NCBI GenBank assembly: GCA_036389375.1
Contig: DASVQA010000078.1
Location: 1 to 64,000, forward strand
DNA from: QHXQ01 sp036389375
GTDB taxonomy: Bacteria; Acidobacteriota; Blastocatellia; Pyrinomonadales; Pyrinomonadaceae
Direction of reading: 5' to 3'
DNA length: 64,000 bases
In this document: in pieces, positions 53,904 to 64,000 of the stretch
Layout: every line of letters starts with the position of its first letter
Position numbering within the stretch: position 1 is the first letter of the stretch
The notes under the pieces: model-generated
The model's input: the letters and a program-made list of their open reading frames with translations, nothing else
Told to the model about the DNA's origin: nothing
Databases searched by the model: none
Position numbers and translations under genes: made by a program

Positions 53904-53936
53904 GCACCCCGGCCCGCTCCGGCCAGACCGGGGTGC
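53904..53936 (+). terminator. GC-rich hairpin after the RRM gene
   Basis: The 9-bp stem GCACCCCGG/CCGGGGTGC (53904-53912 with 53928-53936), with no T run. It is a plausible transcript end between the RRM gene and rpsU. Confidence 0.5.
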
Positions 53937-53962
53937 GATGCCCCTAGACTGTCCTTCGCCGC

Positions 53963-53991
53963 TTGACGTTTGCACGCGGTTTGGTTAAACA
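53963..53991 (+). promoter_or_regulatory. Sigma-70-type promoter for rpsU
   Basis: TTGACG (53963-53968; 5 of 6), a 17-base spacer and TAAACA (53986-53991; 3 of 6), 75 bases before the rpsU ATG. Confidence 0.5.
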
Positions 53992-54065
53992 AGTAAGGCA
54001 AACATAGAGCGCCAGAGACTGACTACAGGTTGAGCGCGGCAGATTTTTTAGGATCAGGAGAAGAG

Positions 54066-54278
54066 ATGGCCACAGTTAACGTTAATTCCGGCGAGTCAAT
54101 CGAGAGCGCGCTGCGCCGCTTCAAACGCAAAGTGATGACCGAAGAGATCATCAAGGACGCGAAGAAGCACGCCTTCTTCATGTCGAAGGGGCAGAAGGCG
54201 AAGCTCAAATCGGCGCTGGCGCGCAAGCGCAACAAGAAGAAGCGTCGCCCGCCGCAGCAGCAACAACAGCGCGGCTAG
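54066..54278 (+). CDS. rpsU: Ribosomal protein bS21
   Basis: A 70-residue 30S subunit protein. The signature ESIESALRRFKRKVMTEEIIKDAKKHAFF is typical of bS21, followed by a Lys/Arg-rich helix and a Gln run before the C terminus. bS21 assists base pairing between the 16S 3' end and Shine-Dalgarno sequences. The ATG at 54066 is preceded by AGGAG five bases upstream; 12 extra in-frame codons upstream are not supported. Confidence 0.95.
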   Translation: MATVNVNSGESIESALRRFKRKVMTEEIIKDAKKHAFFMSKGQKAKLKSALARKRNKKKRRPPQQQQQRG

Positions 54279-54305
54279 CACTTTAGAGAACGCAAACACA
54301 ACCGG

Positions 54306-54344
54306 AGCCGACGAGCAGCCATGTTCGTCGGCTTCAGCCTTTTT
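54306..54344 (+). terminator. Rho-independent terminator of rpsU
   Basis: A perfect 9-bp stem AGCCGACGA/TCGTCGGCT (54306-54314 with 54325-54333) with a 10-base loop, then TCAGCC and a T5 run. Confidence 0.85.
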
Positions 54345-54370
54345 CGCCTTACCTGACCCTTGCGCGCCCG

Positions 54371-54973
54371 TCAACGCTTTCTCTTTTTGCTCCCGCCCTG
54401 CGCGCGGCCGCGCGGCGCGTGGTGTTTCTTAAACTCCTGCATGCCCGCTTCGACCACGCTCCGCGCACGCTGCGGCCCGTAGCGGCCGAGCGGCGCAAAC
54501 ACCTTGCCCTTCATCTCGTTGTACGAGACGAAGAAATGCTCGATCTCGGCCACTAGATTGTCGTTCAACTGCCCCAACGAGCGCACGCCTTTGTAGTTGC
54601 GCGCCTTAGCCGCGACGCCGATGAGCCGGTCGTTGCGCTCCGTCTCGCCTTCTTCGGTCTGCTCCGCCTCGATCACACCGATGAGGCGCGTCAGTACGAG
54701 GCAGCCGGTAAACGCCGCCTCGTCCATCAGCACGAGCACGTCGAGCGGGTCGCCGTCGCCGCCGAGCGTGGCGGGCACGAAACCGAAGTCGAAGGGAAAG
54801 ACCGCGCCGGCCGGCAAGACGCCGCCCAACTTGAACAGCCCTAGCTGCTCGTCGTAGTTGAACTTGTTCCGGCTGCCCTGCGGCGTCTCGATGATGACGT
54901 GCAGGTCGCCGGACTCTTCGTCAAAAGTGGCCAGTTGATCGAGCCGCGCGGCGGGTGCGAGTTTGGTTGCCAT
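54371..54973 (-). CDS. ppa: Inorganic pyrophosphatase, family I
   Basis: A 200-residue soluble enzyme hydrolysing pyrophosphate. The family I metal-binding signature DGDPLDVLVL is present near residue 73, along with the active-site FPFDFGFVPATLG and RNKFNYDEQLGLF regions. The C-terminal tail (about 180-200) is basic and Gly/Lys/Arg-rich. AGAGGT precedes the ATG. It is convergent with rpsU and divergent from ppc. Confidence 0.93.
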   Translation of the reverse strand: MATKLAPAARLDQLATFDEESGDLHVIIETPQGSRNKFNYDEQLGLFKLGGVLPAGAVFPFDFGFVPATLGGDGDPLDVLVLMDEAAFTGCLVLTRLIGVIEAEQTEEGETERNDRLIGVAAKARNYKGVRSLGQLNDNLVAEIEHFFVSYNEMKGKVFAPLGRYGPQRARSVVEAGMQEFKKHHAPRGRAQGGSKKRKR

Positions 54974-55276
54974 AAGACCTCTGCAAGTTGAATCGTCTGT
55001 TTGAGCGTTGCGGAATACCTTTACGCCAACGCGCCCGTGCTTTCAACTCCGGCGGACGATAAAATGAGCGCCGCGCAGCTTGCATGAAGCTTAGCGGCGC
55101 GCACACGTAAGCTGGTTGGGCACTTTAGCGAGCCGACTGTCCAGCACGCCAACTGATTGTTATAATCCGGGCGATTAAATCCTTATCAACACGCGCGAAA
55201 CCGAACGAGCATGTCGCCGCCGCGCCGACCGCCACGACAAACAACTTGACGAACAGCAGAGCAACACGGAGCGAAC
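54974..55276. other. Divergent promoter region between ppa and ppc
   Basis: About 300 bases. A perfect -10 TATAAT at 55161-55166, with only a weak TGTCCA at -35, points to ppc. A long imperfect hairpin at 55068-55100 (12 of 14 pairs, GCATG loop) lies nearer ppa and could be regulatory. No gene seen. Confidence 0.55.
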
Positions 55277-58057
<2,781 letters not shown>

Positions 58058-58216
58058 GGCATAAAGCAGACCGGGACGCCGGCATCAGCCGGACGGGTAC
58101 GGTTTGGCCCCGCAAAAATCCCTGTAAATCCTTGTAATAATTCGTAAACATAAAACGTCTATTCAGCGTATAGACCTGCGTCCGACCAGTCACGCCTCGG
58201 GGCCGAAGCTTGCGCC

Positions 58217-59464
58217 ATGAAATACTTTTACTCGTTCTACGCCGAATCTTTCCGCATCGCGCTCAACTCGATCCTCGCGCACAAGCTGCGCGCATTCCTG
58301 ACGCTCATCGGCATCATCATCGGCGTGGCGTCAGTGGTGCTCGTCGGCGCGGCCATCTCCGGTTTGAACACCTACGTGATCGAAAAGGTCGGGAAGATGC
58401 TCGGCACGAACCATTTCATGATCGCGCGCATGGTCAGTTCGGGCGAGCTATCGGAAGAAGAGTTGGAGCGGCGCAACCGGCGCAACCCGAAATTGCAGTT
58501 CGCCGATCTGGAATGGTTGCAGGCGCAGTGTCGCTCGTGTACGGCGGTTGGCGCGGAAGTCGGGCGCGGCACTAAGTTTGAACAGGACGGCGTTACTTTC
58601 TACGGCGGCGTCATCTTCGGCGTGACGGCGAACATGGCCGAGATCGAGGACAAGACGATCATCGAAGGACGCTTCTTCGAGCAGTCGGAGGTTGATCACG
58701 GCGAACTCGTAACCGTGCTCGGCGCGGACATCAAGGACAAGTTCTTCCCCGATAAAGATGCCATCGGGCAGACGATGAAGGTGGGCGGCTTGCCCATGCG
58801 CGTCGTCGGCGTCGAGGAGCGGCGCGGGCCCATCTTCGGCGATCTGGTGGACAAGCACGTTTACATTCCGATCACGACGTTTGCGCGCCTCTACGGTCGC
58901 CCGCAGGACATGCAGATTCACGGCAAGGGCGCGACGCCGGGCCAGTTTCAACTCACCATTGAGGACGCGCGCACGGCGCTCCGTAACTATCACAAACTGG
59001 TGGGCAGCGAAGAGGACGACTTCGGGCTGGTCAACACGGAAGAGTTGCACGGGCAGATCGATCAGTTCACCGGCGCAATCGCGCTCGTCGTCACGCCGAT
59101 CACGATGATCTCGCTCGTCGTCGGCGGCATCGTCGTGATGAACATCATGCTGGTGAGCGTGACGGAACGCACGTTCGAGGTGGGCTTGCGCAAGGCGCTC
59201 GGCGCTCGGCGCAAGCAAATCCTGTTGCAGTTTCTGATCGAGTCGGCACTGCTGTGCGCGCTGGGCGGCATACTTGGGCTGCTCTTAGCGGCCGGGCTGT
59301 CGTGGGTCGTCACCGCGCTGACGCCGATCACGATGACGATCACCGTCGCCTACGTCGCGCTCGCCATCGGCGTGTCGAGCGGCATCGGTCTCATCGCCGG
59401 CATCTACCCGGCTTTCAAGGCATCGCGCCTCGACCCCATCGTCGCCCTGACGAGAACTACCTAA
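58217..59464 (+). CDS. MacB/FtsX-type ABC transporter permease
   Basis: A 415-residue membrane protein: TM1 near residues 25-47 (AFLTLIGIIIGVASVVLVGAAISGL), a periplasmic MacB_PCD domain (about 50-285), then the FtsX domain with three TMs (about 292-315, 340-370 and 380-400) and the motif LRKALGARRKQILLQFLIES. Belongs to the efflux/lipoprotein-handling MacB-LolCE group. It is followed after 13 bases by a paralogous permease, but no ATPase or membrane-fusion gene is adjacent. Confidence 0.9.
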   Translation: MKYFYSFYAESFRIALNSILAHKLRAFLTLIGIIIGVASVVLVGAAISGLNTYVIEKVGKMLGTNHFMIARMVSSGELSEEELERRNRRNPKLQFADLEWLQAQCRSCTAVGAEVGRGTKFEQDGVTFYGGVIFGVTANMAEIEDKTIIEGRFFEQSEVDHGELVTVLGADIKDKFFPDKDAIGQTMKVGGLPMRVVGVEERRGPIFGDLVDKHVYIPITTFARLYGRPQDMQIHGKGATPGQFQLTIEDARTALRNYHKLVGSEEDDFGLVNTEELHGQIDQFTGAIALVVTPITMISLVVGGIVVMNIMLVSVTERTFEVGLRKALGARRKQILLQFLIESALLCALGGILGLLLAAGLSWVVTALTPITMTITVAYVALAIGVSSGIGLIAGIYPAFKASRLDPIVALTRTT

Positions 59465-59477
59465 AGCGAGACCTGCT

Positions 59478-60758
59478 ATGCGACTACGCTTGCCCGGCTT
59501 TATCACTAAGGACATCATCGCCATGGCGCTCGACTCTATTCGGGCGCACAAGTTTCGCAGCGCGCTGACCGTGCTCGGCATCATCATCGGCGTGATGACG
59601 GTCATCGTCGTCGCGGCGATGCTGACGGGCTTGCGCGGCAGCCTCGTCAAGATCGTCGAAGAGTACGGCGCAAACAACATCTACGCGTTCCACCTGACGA
59701 CTGGGATCACGGTCGGCGAGCGCGATCAGAAGGAGCGCGTGCGCAAGCCCCTGACGGCAGAGGACGGCGAGGCCGTGCGCGCACAGGCGACGGCGGTGGC
59801 GGACGTGGCCTACGAAGCGCCGAACATCGGCGGTTGGGGCAGCGGCTTTGACGACACGATCATCACCGACACAGGCAAGACCTACCGGCGCGGCAACACG
59901 CAGGGCGTCACGGCTAACTATGGTGTGGTGACGAACGTCAAAATCAAAGAGGGGCGCTTCATCAACGAGCAGGACGATACCTACCGGCGCAACGTGATGG
60001 TCATCGGCGTCAACGCCGCCGAGGCGCTCTTTCCCGATCAACCCGACAGCATCGTGGGCACACGCGTCAAGATGGGCGGCTACGTGTGGGAGATCATAGG
60101 CACGCTGGAGAAACGCAAGAGCACTTTCCTCGGCGAGAACGACGAGGACAACGCCGTCTATGTGCCGTTTCGCACGGGCGTGCAGGTCGCGCCCGGCCGC
60201 AAGTTCGTGCTCTTGATCGTGCAGGCGAAATCCGGTCTCAGGCAGGAGGCTTACGACCAGACGGAAGAGATACTACGCACGCGGCGCAGCGTGAAGTTCG
60301 ATCAGCCGAACGACTTTGATCTCAAAACGGCAGACACTTTCGTCGGGCAGTTCGACAGCATCTTCGGCATGGTCGGCCTCATCGCCATCGCGTTCTCCGG
60401 GATCGGGCTTCTGGTTGGCGGCATCGGCGTGATGAATATTATGCTGGTGAGCGTGACGGAGCGGACGCAGGAGATCGGTGTGCGTAAAGCCATCGGCGCG
60501 CGGCGGCGCGACATCGTCAGCCAGTTCCTCTACGAAGCCATGACGTTGACGCTCTTTGGCGGGATCGCTGGCGTCCTGCTCTCCGTCGGCGTGAGCCAAT
60601 TGATCATGCTGCTCGTGCCGAACCTGCCGGCGGCTGTGCCCGCGTGGGCCGTCATCACGGGGCTGGTCGTCTCAATCGGCATCGGTCTTATCTTCGGCGT
60701 CTGGCCGGCGATGAAGGCCTCGCGGCTCGACCCGATTGAGTGCCTGCGCTACGAATAG
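59478..60758 (+). CDS. MacB/FtsX-type ABC transporter permease (paralogue)
   Basis: A 426-residue permease of the same architecture: TM1 (SALTVLGIIIGVMTVIVVAAMLTGL), a MacB_PCD periplasmic domain and a C-terminal FtsX domain with GIGVMNIMLVSVTERTQEIGVRKAIGARRRDI. It shares the IIIGV and NIMLVSVTERT blocks with its upstream neighbour, which suggests tandem duplication and a heterodimeric permease (inference). The GC-rich terminator after it also lies before the convergent Arg-rich protein gene. Confidence 0.9.
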   Translation: MRLRLPGFITKDIIAMALDSIRAHKFRSALTVLGIIIGVMTVIVVAAMLTGLRGSLVKIVEEYGANNIYAFHLTTGITVGERDQKERVRKPLTAEDGEAVRAQATAVADVAYEAPNIGGWGSGFDDTIITDTGKTYRRGNTQGVTANYGVVTNVKIKEGRFINEQDDTYRRNVMVIGVNAAEALFPDQPDSIVGTRVKMGGYVWEIIGTLEKRKSTFLGENDEDNAVYVPFRTGVQVAPGRKFVLLIVQAKSGLRQEAYDQTEEILRTRRSVKFDQPNDFDLKTADTFVGQFDSIFGMVGLIAIAFSGIGLLVGGIGVMNIMLVSVTERTQEIGVRKAIGARRRDIVSQFLYEAMTLTLFGGIAGVLLSVGVSQLIMLLVPNLPAAVPAWAVITGLVVSIGIGLIFGVWPAMKASRLDPIECLRYE

Positions 60759-60781
60759 CTGCAAGCGTAGATAAAAATATG

Positions 60782-60826
60782 GCGGGCGCGCGTGGATTGT
60801 TGTCCGCGCGCGCCCGCTGTCTGTTT
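60782..60826 (+). terminator. Terminator between convergent genes
   Basis: A perfect 11-bp stem GCGGGCGCGCG/CGCGCGCCCGC (60782-60792 with 60807-60817) is followed by TGTCTGTTT. On the minus strand the sequence after the stem includes ATATTTTTAT, so it can serve both the permease operon and the Arg-rich protein gene. Confidence 0.8.
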
Positions 60827-60863
60827 CATGCGACCGCTCCGGCTTTCAAACCAGTGCCGCGCC

Positions 60864-61259
60864 TTATCTGTTGAAGCGCGAGCGCACGCGGCGATTTATG
60901 TAGATGCGTTGACCGGGCGCGCGGGTATAGCCGCGACCCAGATGGCGACCGGGGTTATAACGTTGACGGAACATGAGTCGCTCGGCGCGTTGATGCTGTT
61001 TGAGCGCCGTCCGCTCGCTGCGGCGCTGATCGCGCCAGTTGCGGTCGTTGTTGTAAACGCGCCGCTCGCTGCGCAGCCGTTCGCGCAACTCGCGCCGCTC
61101 AAACTTCTGGTGCTCCTTCAACTCGCGGTGCGCCGCCTTGCGCCCCTCGTGATCGTATCTGCCTTGAGCGTAAGTTGCGCCGCCCGCGCCGCACAATAGC
61201 GTCGCACCGAGCAGCAGCAAACTCGACAAACGTTTCAAATTGATTGCCCTAAATCTCAT
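60864..61259 (-). CDS. Secreted Arg-rich protein
   Basis: A 131-residue exported protein: a signal peptide of about 32 residues (LLLLGATLLCGAGGATYAQ), then a highly charged helical region dominated by R, E, H and Q (HRELKEHQKFERRELRERL, RRSERTALKQHQRAERLMF) and an Arg/Tyr-rich end. I do not recognise a family. GGGAGGA 6 bases before the ATG supports the start. It is convergent with the permease pair and divergent from the CHAT gene. The strong positive charge suggests binding to polyanions such as LPS, nucleic acid or polysaccharide (inference). Confidence 0.7.
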   Translation of the reverse strand: MRFRAINLKRLSSLLLLGATLLCGAGGATYAQGRYDHEGRKAAHRELKEHQKFERRELRERLRSERRVYNNDRNWRDQRRSERTALKQHQRAERLMFRQRYNPGRHLGRGYTRAPGQRIYINRRVRSRFNR

Positions 61260-61601
61260 AGCTGTCCTCCCACCGTAATTTGCCTGATGTCTTGATGGCC
61301 GGGCGTGTGTCCGCGACCCGACACAGTCGTCGTCAAGCCGGACAGGGAGAGCGGCTGCAAACTATACAGTTTAGCCGCGAAATGGCTTGGTCGCGGCTAG
61401 AGAGCGCAAGCCATGTGCCAGCTTAAGGGCGCGGCGCGTTAGCGGAGGAAGCGACCCGGTTGGCTGGAACTATCGTCTCATGCTACATTCAGCGCCAGAG
61501 GCAAGTCACAGATCATCTTCCCAACACAACCGGACGCGCTTGACCTACGGATCCTACATCGTTACATCGTGCTGCTATTCGAGCCTAAGGGAGTCTTTAA
61601 T
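61260..61601. other. Divergent intergenic region before the CHAT gene
   Basis: About 340 bases without a convincing gene. On the plus strand TTGACC (61540-61545; 5 of 6), 17 bases and TACATC (61563-61568) form a reasonable sigma-70 promoter for the CHAT gene, 34 bases before its ATG. Nothing else was recognised. Confidence 0.5.
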
Positions 61602-64000
61602 ATGCTTAGTCGTCGCCTTCGCTCGTCTGTGTCAACCTTGCTGGCGCTCGCCTGCATGTGGGCTGCGCTCGGCGCATGTCTCCCGCGTGCATCGGCGCAG
61701 CCGCCAAAGCCAAACGGCAGCATGACGCAGGCCACGGCCACGCTCAGACAGGGGCAAGCGCTGCTGCGACGTAATCAGGCCGACCAATCTTTGCCGTTGC
61801 TGGAATCCGCGCTCAAGCAGTTCGACAATACGGGCGATCAAGTGGGCGCAGCCGCCGCGCACGATGCGCTCGGCGACGTATACATCCGGCAAGGGCAGTA
61901 CGAACTCGCGCTGCCGCACTATCAGGCCGCCGCCGACGCTTATCGCACGTGGAAAGAGACGGGCAGCGCCAATCTCATGTTCGCCAAACTCGGCGAAACT
62001 TACTACCTCGCCGGACGCACTGACGACGCGCAGAAAGCCTTCGCGCAGATCAGCCAGCAAGGCAAGAACAACCCGAACGGCGGCAGAGGCTCAGGCGGCG
62101 ACGGCAGCAGCAACGGCCGCGACGGTCAAAACTCAGGCGGCACAAGCGGCACAGTCACGTTCGCTGCCGTGAGCGCCGCGCTCCTGCCCGGTCTCACCTG
62201 CGACGCGCTCGGCGCGCCGCGCCGGCCCGATCAGCCAGCGCTGCCCGGCAGCAGTGGCGGCGCAAAGGCGAGCGAGCCGCCCAACATGGGGCACGCGCCG
62301 CAAGGTGCGGACGGCATCGGCCGCATGGACTTGCGCGTGACGGACGAGCAGGGCAATCCCGTCTCGGGCGTCGAGGCGCGGTTGTCAACGCAGCGCACGA
62401 ACGGCTTTCTCTGCGACTGCATGAATCACACCGATGTGACGGGCCGCGCCCTCATGAACCCGATTCACATCGGCCCGCAACTCAAACTGCAACTGAAAGC
62501 CAAAGGTTATCCGGCGCAGGAGATAAACGTGCAGCCCGGCGCGATAGCTGAACCTTACCGCGTCGTGCTGCACCGCGTCGGCAGCGCCACCGTCCTGCCG
62601 CCCGGTGCGACGCCTCCCGCCGCGGCCGCCGCGCAGGCGGGCAGCAACGCAAGCACGCAGCCCAGTTCGCCCCGCGCCTGCTTCGATCTCTACGCGCTCT
62701 TTATCGGCTACGTGACGGCCGAACTCGGGCTTGGGCGCATAGACTTCGAGCGCAACGACCTTGCCGCCGCGCAGACGCACTTCGAGAACATACTCGCCGC
62801 AACCGATGGCAACGCGCCGACGGCGAGCCTGCTGGCGGCGCGGCTCTATCGGGCCGTCGCGCGCACGAGTCTCGGCGACATCGCGCTCAAACAGGGGCAC
62901 TACGCCGCCGCCGCCAAACTCTACGAGCAGGCGGCGCGCATCGCCGCGACCGACAACCGGCCGGAACTCGCTTGGGCCGCCGCGCGCGGCATCGGGCGCA
63001 GCAGTTGGCTGCAAGCGAACGAGGCGCGCGACCCGCAGTCCGCCCTTGCTCTACGCAACGAGGCGCGCGCCGCTTATCGCACGGCGCTCGACCGCATCGA
63101 GACGCTCTTTGCCGGCAGTCTGCGCGCCGACGACGCGCGCACAAGTTTTCTCGCGCGCACGAAGGATGTCTTCGACGAGGCCGCGATGGTCTCGGCCGAG
63201 ATGTCTCTAACGACCGCGACACAGGGCCGATCCGCGCAGGGGCAACCTACGTTCGCCCACGCACCCGATTCGGCGGGGCCGCTTAGCGGCCCCGCCTTGG
63301 CCTACGCGGTCGAAGCGTTCCGCATCGCCGAAGAGGGGCGCGCACGCTCGCTCCTCGATCTGTTGAGCGAAGCGCACGCCGACATCACGGCGGGCGTACC
63401 CGCCGAGTTGTTGCAGCGCCGCGCCGACAATCTCGCGCGCCAGCAGGAGCTTGCAGACCTCTTGACCGGCGTGGGCGCAAACAGCGGCGCGCCCGACAAC
63501 ACGGTTACTAAACTCGAAGCGGAACTGGAACGATTGTCGCTTGAAGCGCAGAGCCTGGAGAATCAGATCAGGGTCGCCAGCCCGCGCTACAACACGCTGG
63601 TACGTACGCAGCCGCTCACGCTTGCCGAAGTGCAGACGCAGGTGCTCGACAACGACACGGTGTTGCTGGAATACAGTCTCGGCAACGAAAGCTCTTATCT
63701 CTGGGTCGTGACGAAGAACAACGGACTGGCGCTTTACCGGCTGCCGGCGCGCGCCAACATCGAGGCGCAAGTCGAGCGTGTGCGCGCCGAGCTAGTCCCG
63801 ACGGGGCAGCGCCGTTCCATCGTTGATCTGACGGGCGACAGCCAGCGCGGTCTTGCGCTCGGCGGTGCGCCGCCACCGCAGAACGTACAGGCTTACGCGG
63901 ACGCCGCCTACGCGCTCTATCGCAGCGTCGTCGCGCCCGCCGCAAGCATGAGCGCCAACAAGCGCCTGCTCGTCGTCGCCGACGGCGCGCTCAACTACGT
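61602..64000 (+). CDS. Secreted TPR-CHAT protein, 3'-truncated by window edge
   Basis: The frame is open from ATG 61602 to the end of the window (about 799 codons, checked codon by codon, no stop). AAGGGAG lies 9 bases upstream. Residues 1-33 are a signal peptide (LLALACMWAALGACLPRASAQ, quoted in part) with a possible lipobox. Residues about 40-155 contain TPR repeats (GDVYIRQGQYELALPHYQAAADAY type). About 160-250 is a Gly/Ser-rich linker, and 245-330 a carboxypeptidase-regulatory-like beta domain (MDLRVTDEQGNPVSGVEARL). More TPRs follow to about 600. From about 675 (LLEYSLGNESSYLWVVTKNNGLALYRLPA) a CHAT protease-like domain begins; its catalytic His-Cys would lie beyond the edge. The gene is easily missed because no stop is in view. 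Confidence 0.88.
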   Translation, partial: MLSRRLRSSVSTLLALACMWAALGACLPRASAQPPKPNGSMTQATATLRQGQALLRRNQADQSLPLLESALKQFDNTGDQVGAAAAHDALGDVYIRQGQYELALPHYQAAADAYRTWKETGSANLMFAKLGETYYLAGRTDDAQKAFAQISQQGKNNPNGGRGSGGDGSSNGRDGQNSGGTSGTVTFAAVSAALLPGLTCDALGAPRRPDQPALPGSSGGAKASEPPNMGHAPQGADGIGRMDLRVTDEQGNPVSGVEARLSTQRTNGFLCDCMNHTDVTGRALMNPIHIGPQLKLQLKAKGYPAQEINVQPGAIAEPYRVVLHRVGSATVLPPGATPPAAAAAQAGSNASTQPSSPRACFDLYALFIGYVTAELGLGRIDFERNDLAAAQTHFENILAATDGNAPTASLLAARLYRAVARTSLGDIALKQGHYAAAAKLYEQAARIAATDNRPELAWAAARGIGRSSWLQANEARDPQSALALRNEARAAYRTALDRIETLFAGSLRADDARTSFLARTKDVFDEAAMVSAEMSLTTATQGRSAQGQPTFAHAPDSAGPLSGPALAYAVEAFRIAEEGRARSLLDLLSEAHADITAGVPAELLQRRADNLARQQELADLLTGVGANSGAPDNTVTKLEAELERLSLEAQSLENQIRVASPRYNTLVRTQPLTLAEVQTQVLDNDTVLLEYSLGNESSYLWVVTKNNGLALYRLPARANIEAQVERVRAELVPTGQRRSIVDLTGDSQRGLALGGAPPPQNVQAYADAAYALYRSVVAPAASMSANKRLLVVADGALNY

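Overview
The window looks like a chromosomal segment of a high-G+C, Gram-negative, aerobic heterotroph, most likely an Acidobacteriota member (Blastocatellia-like). This is inferred from gene content: a large Oar-type TonB-dependent receptor with an N-terminal carboxypeptidase-regulatory domain, a complete alternative complex III operon fused to a caa3 oxidase operon, many small secreted proteins with PEGA, DUF4097 or PEP-CTERM features, and a CHAT/TPR protein. No rRNA, tRNA, CRISPR array, insertion sequence or origin was seen.

Layout. 1-7.8 kb: the 3' part of pnp, a PEP-CTERM protein, a PEGA/OmpA-like secreted protein, a small membrane protein, glyS, an unknown acidic protein and a CCA-adding-type nucleotidyltransferase. 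7.8-15.8 kb: a signalling/accessory stretch, mostly on the minus strand. It holds a class III nucleotide cyclase fused to a PilZ domain, an acyl-CoA dehydrogenase (plus strand), a purple-acid-phosphatase-like metallophosphoesterase, an LRR-Roc-COR-TIR (Roco-TIR) protein, and an XRE repressor next to a 16-bp perfect palindrome. The cyclase and Roco-TIR genes have visibly lower G+C than their neighbours. 16-22.6 kb: an FHA-GAF-AAA+ regulator with an altered GAFTGA loop, glpX, two membrane proteins and a cellulose-synthase-like GT2. 22.8-31 kb: the TonB receptor, a secreted M14 carboxypeptidase, an anchored PsbP-like protein and an EamA transporter.

31.4-45.1 kb is the respiratory core: actABCDEF, an extra single-TM protein, a SCO-type copper chaperone and coxBACD, mostly overlapping or closely spaced and ending at a clear terminator. 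It should carry electrons from quinol through multihaem ActA/ActE to a cytochrome-c-tailed caa3 oxidase. 45.3-51 kb: a zinc-ribbon/DUF4097 protein, then a His-rich secreted peptide preceded by a textbook sigma-54 promoter and followed by a histidine kinase/NtrC-type regulator pair. That arrangement recalls ZraP-ZraSR. Next comes a lipoprotein gene whose ribosome-binding site and start lie in a perfect 12-bp stem-loop. 51.4-64 kb: a UbiB-family kinase, a glycine-rich RRM protein, rpsU, ppa, ppc, two MacB-type permeases without an ATPase gene, a secreted Arg-rich protein, and a secreted TPR-CHAT protein cut by the window edge.

The best candidates for something undescribed are the XRE/Roco-TIR/metallophosphoesterase locus, the cyclase-PilZ fusion, the sigma-54/His-rich peptide/two-component unit, and the stem-loop over the lipoprotein start. 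Promoter and hairpin calls were made by eye; functions are assigned from motifs read in the translations, without database searches.
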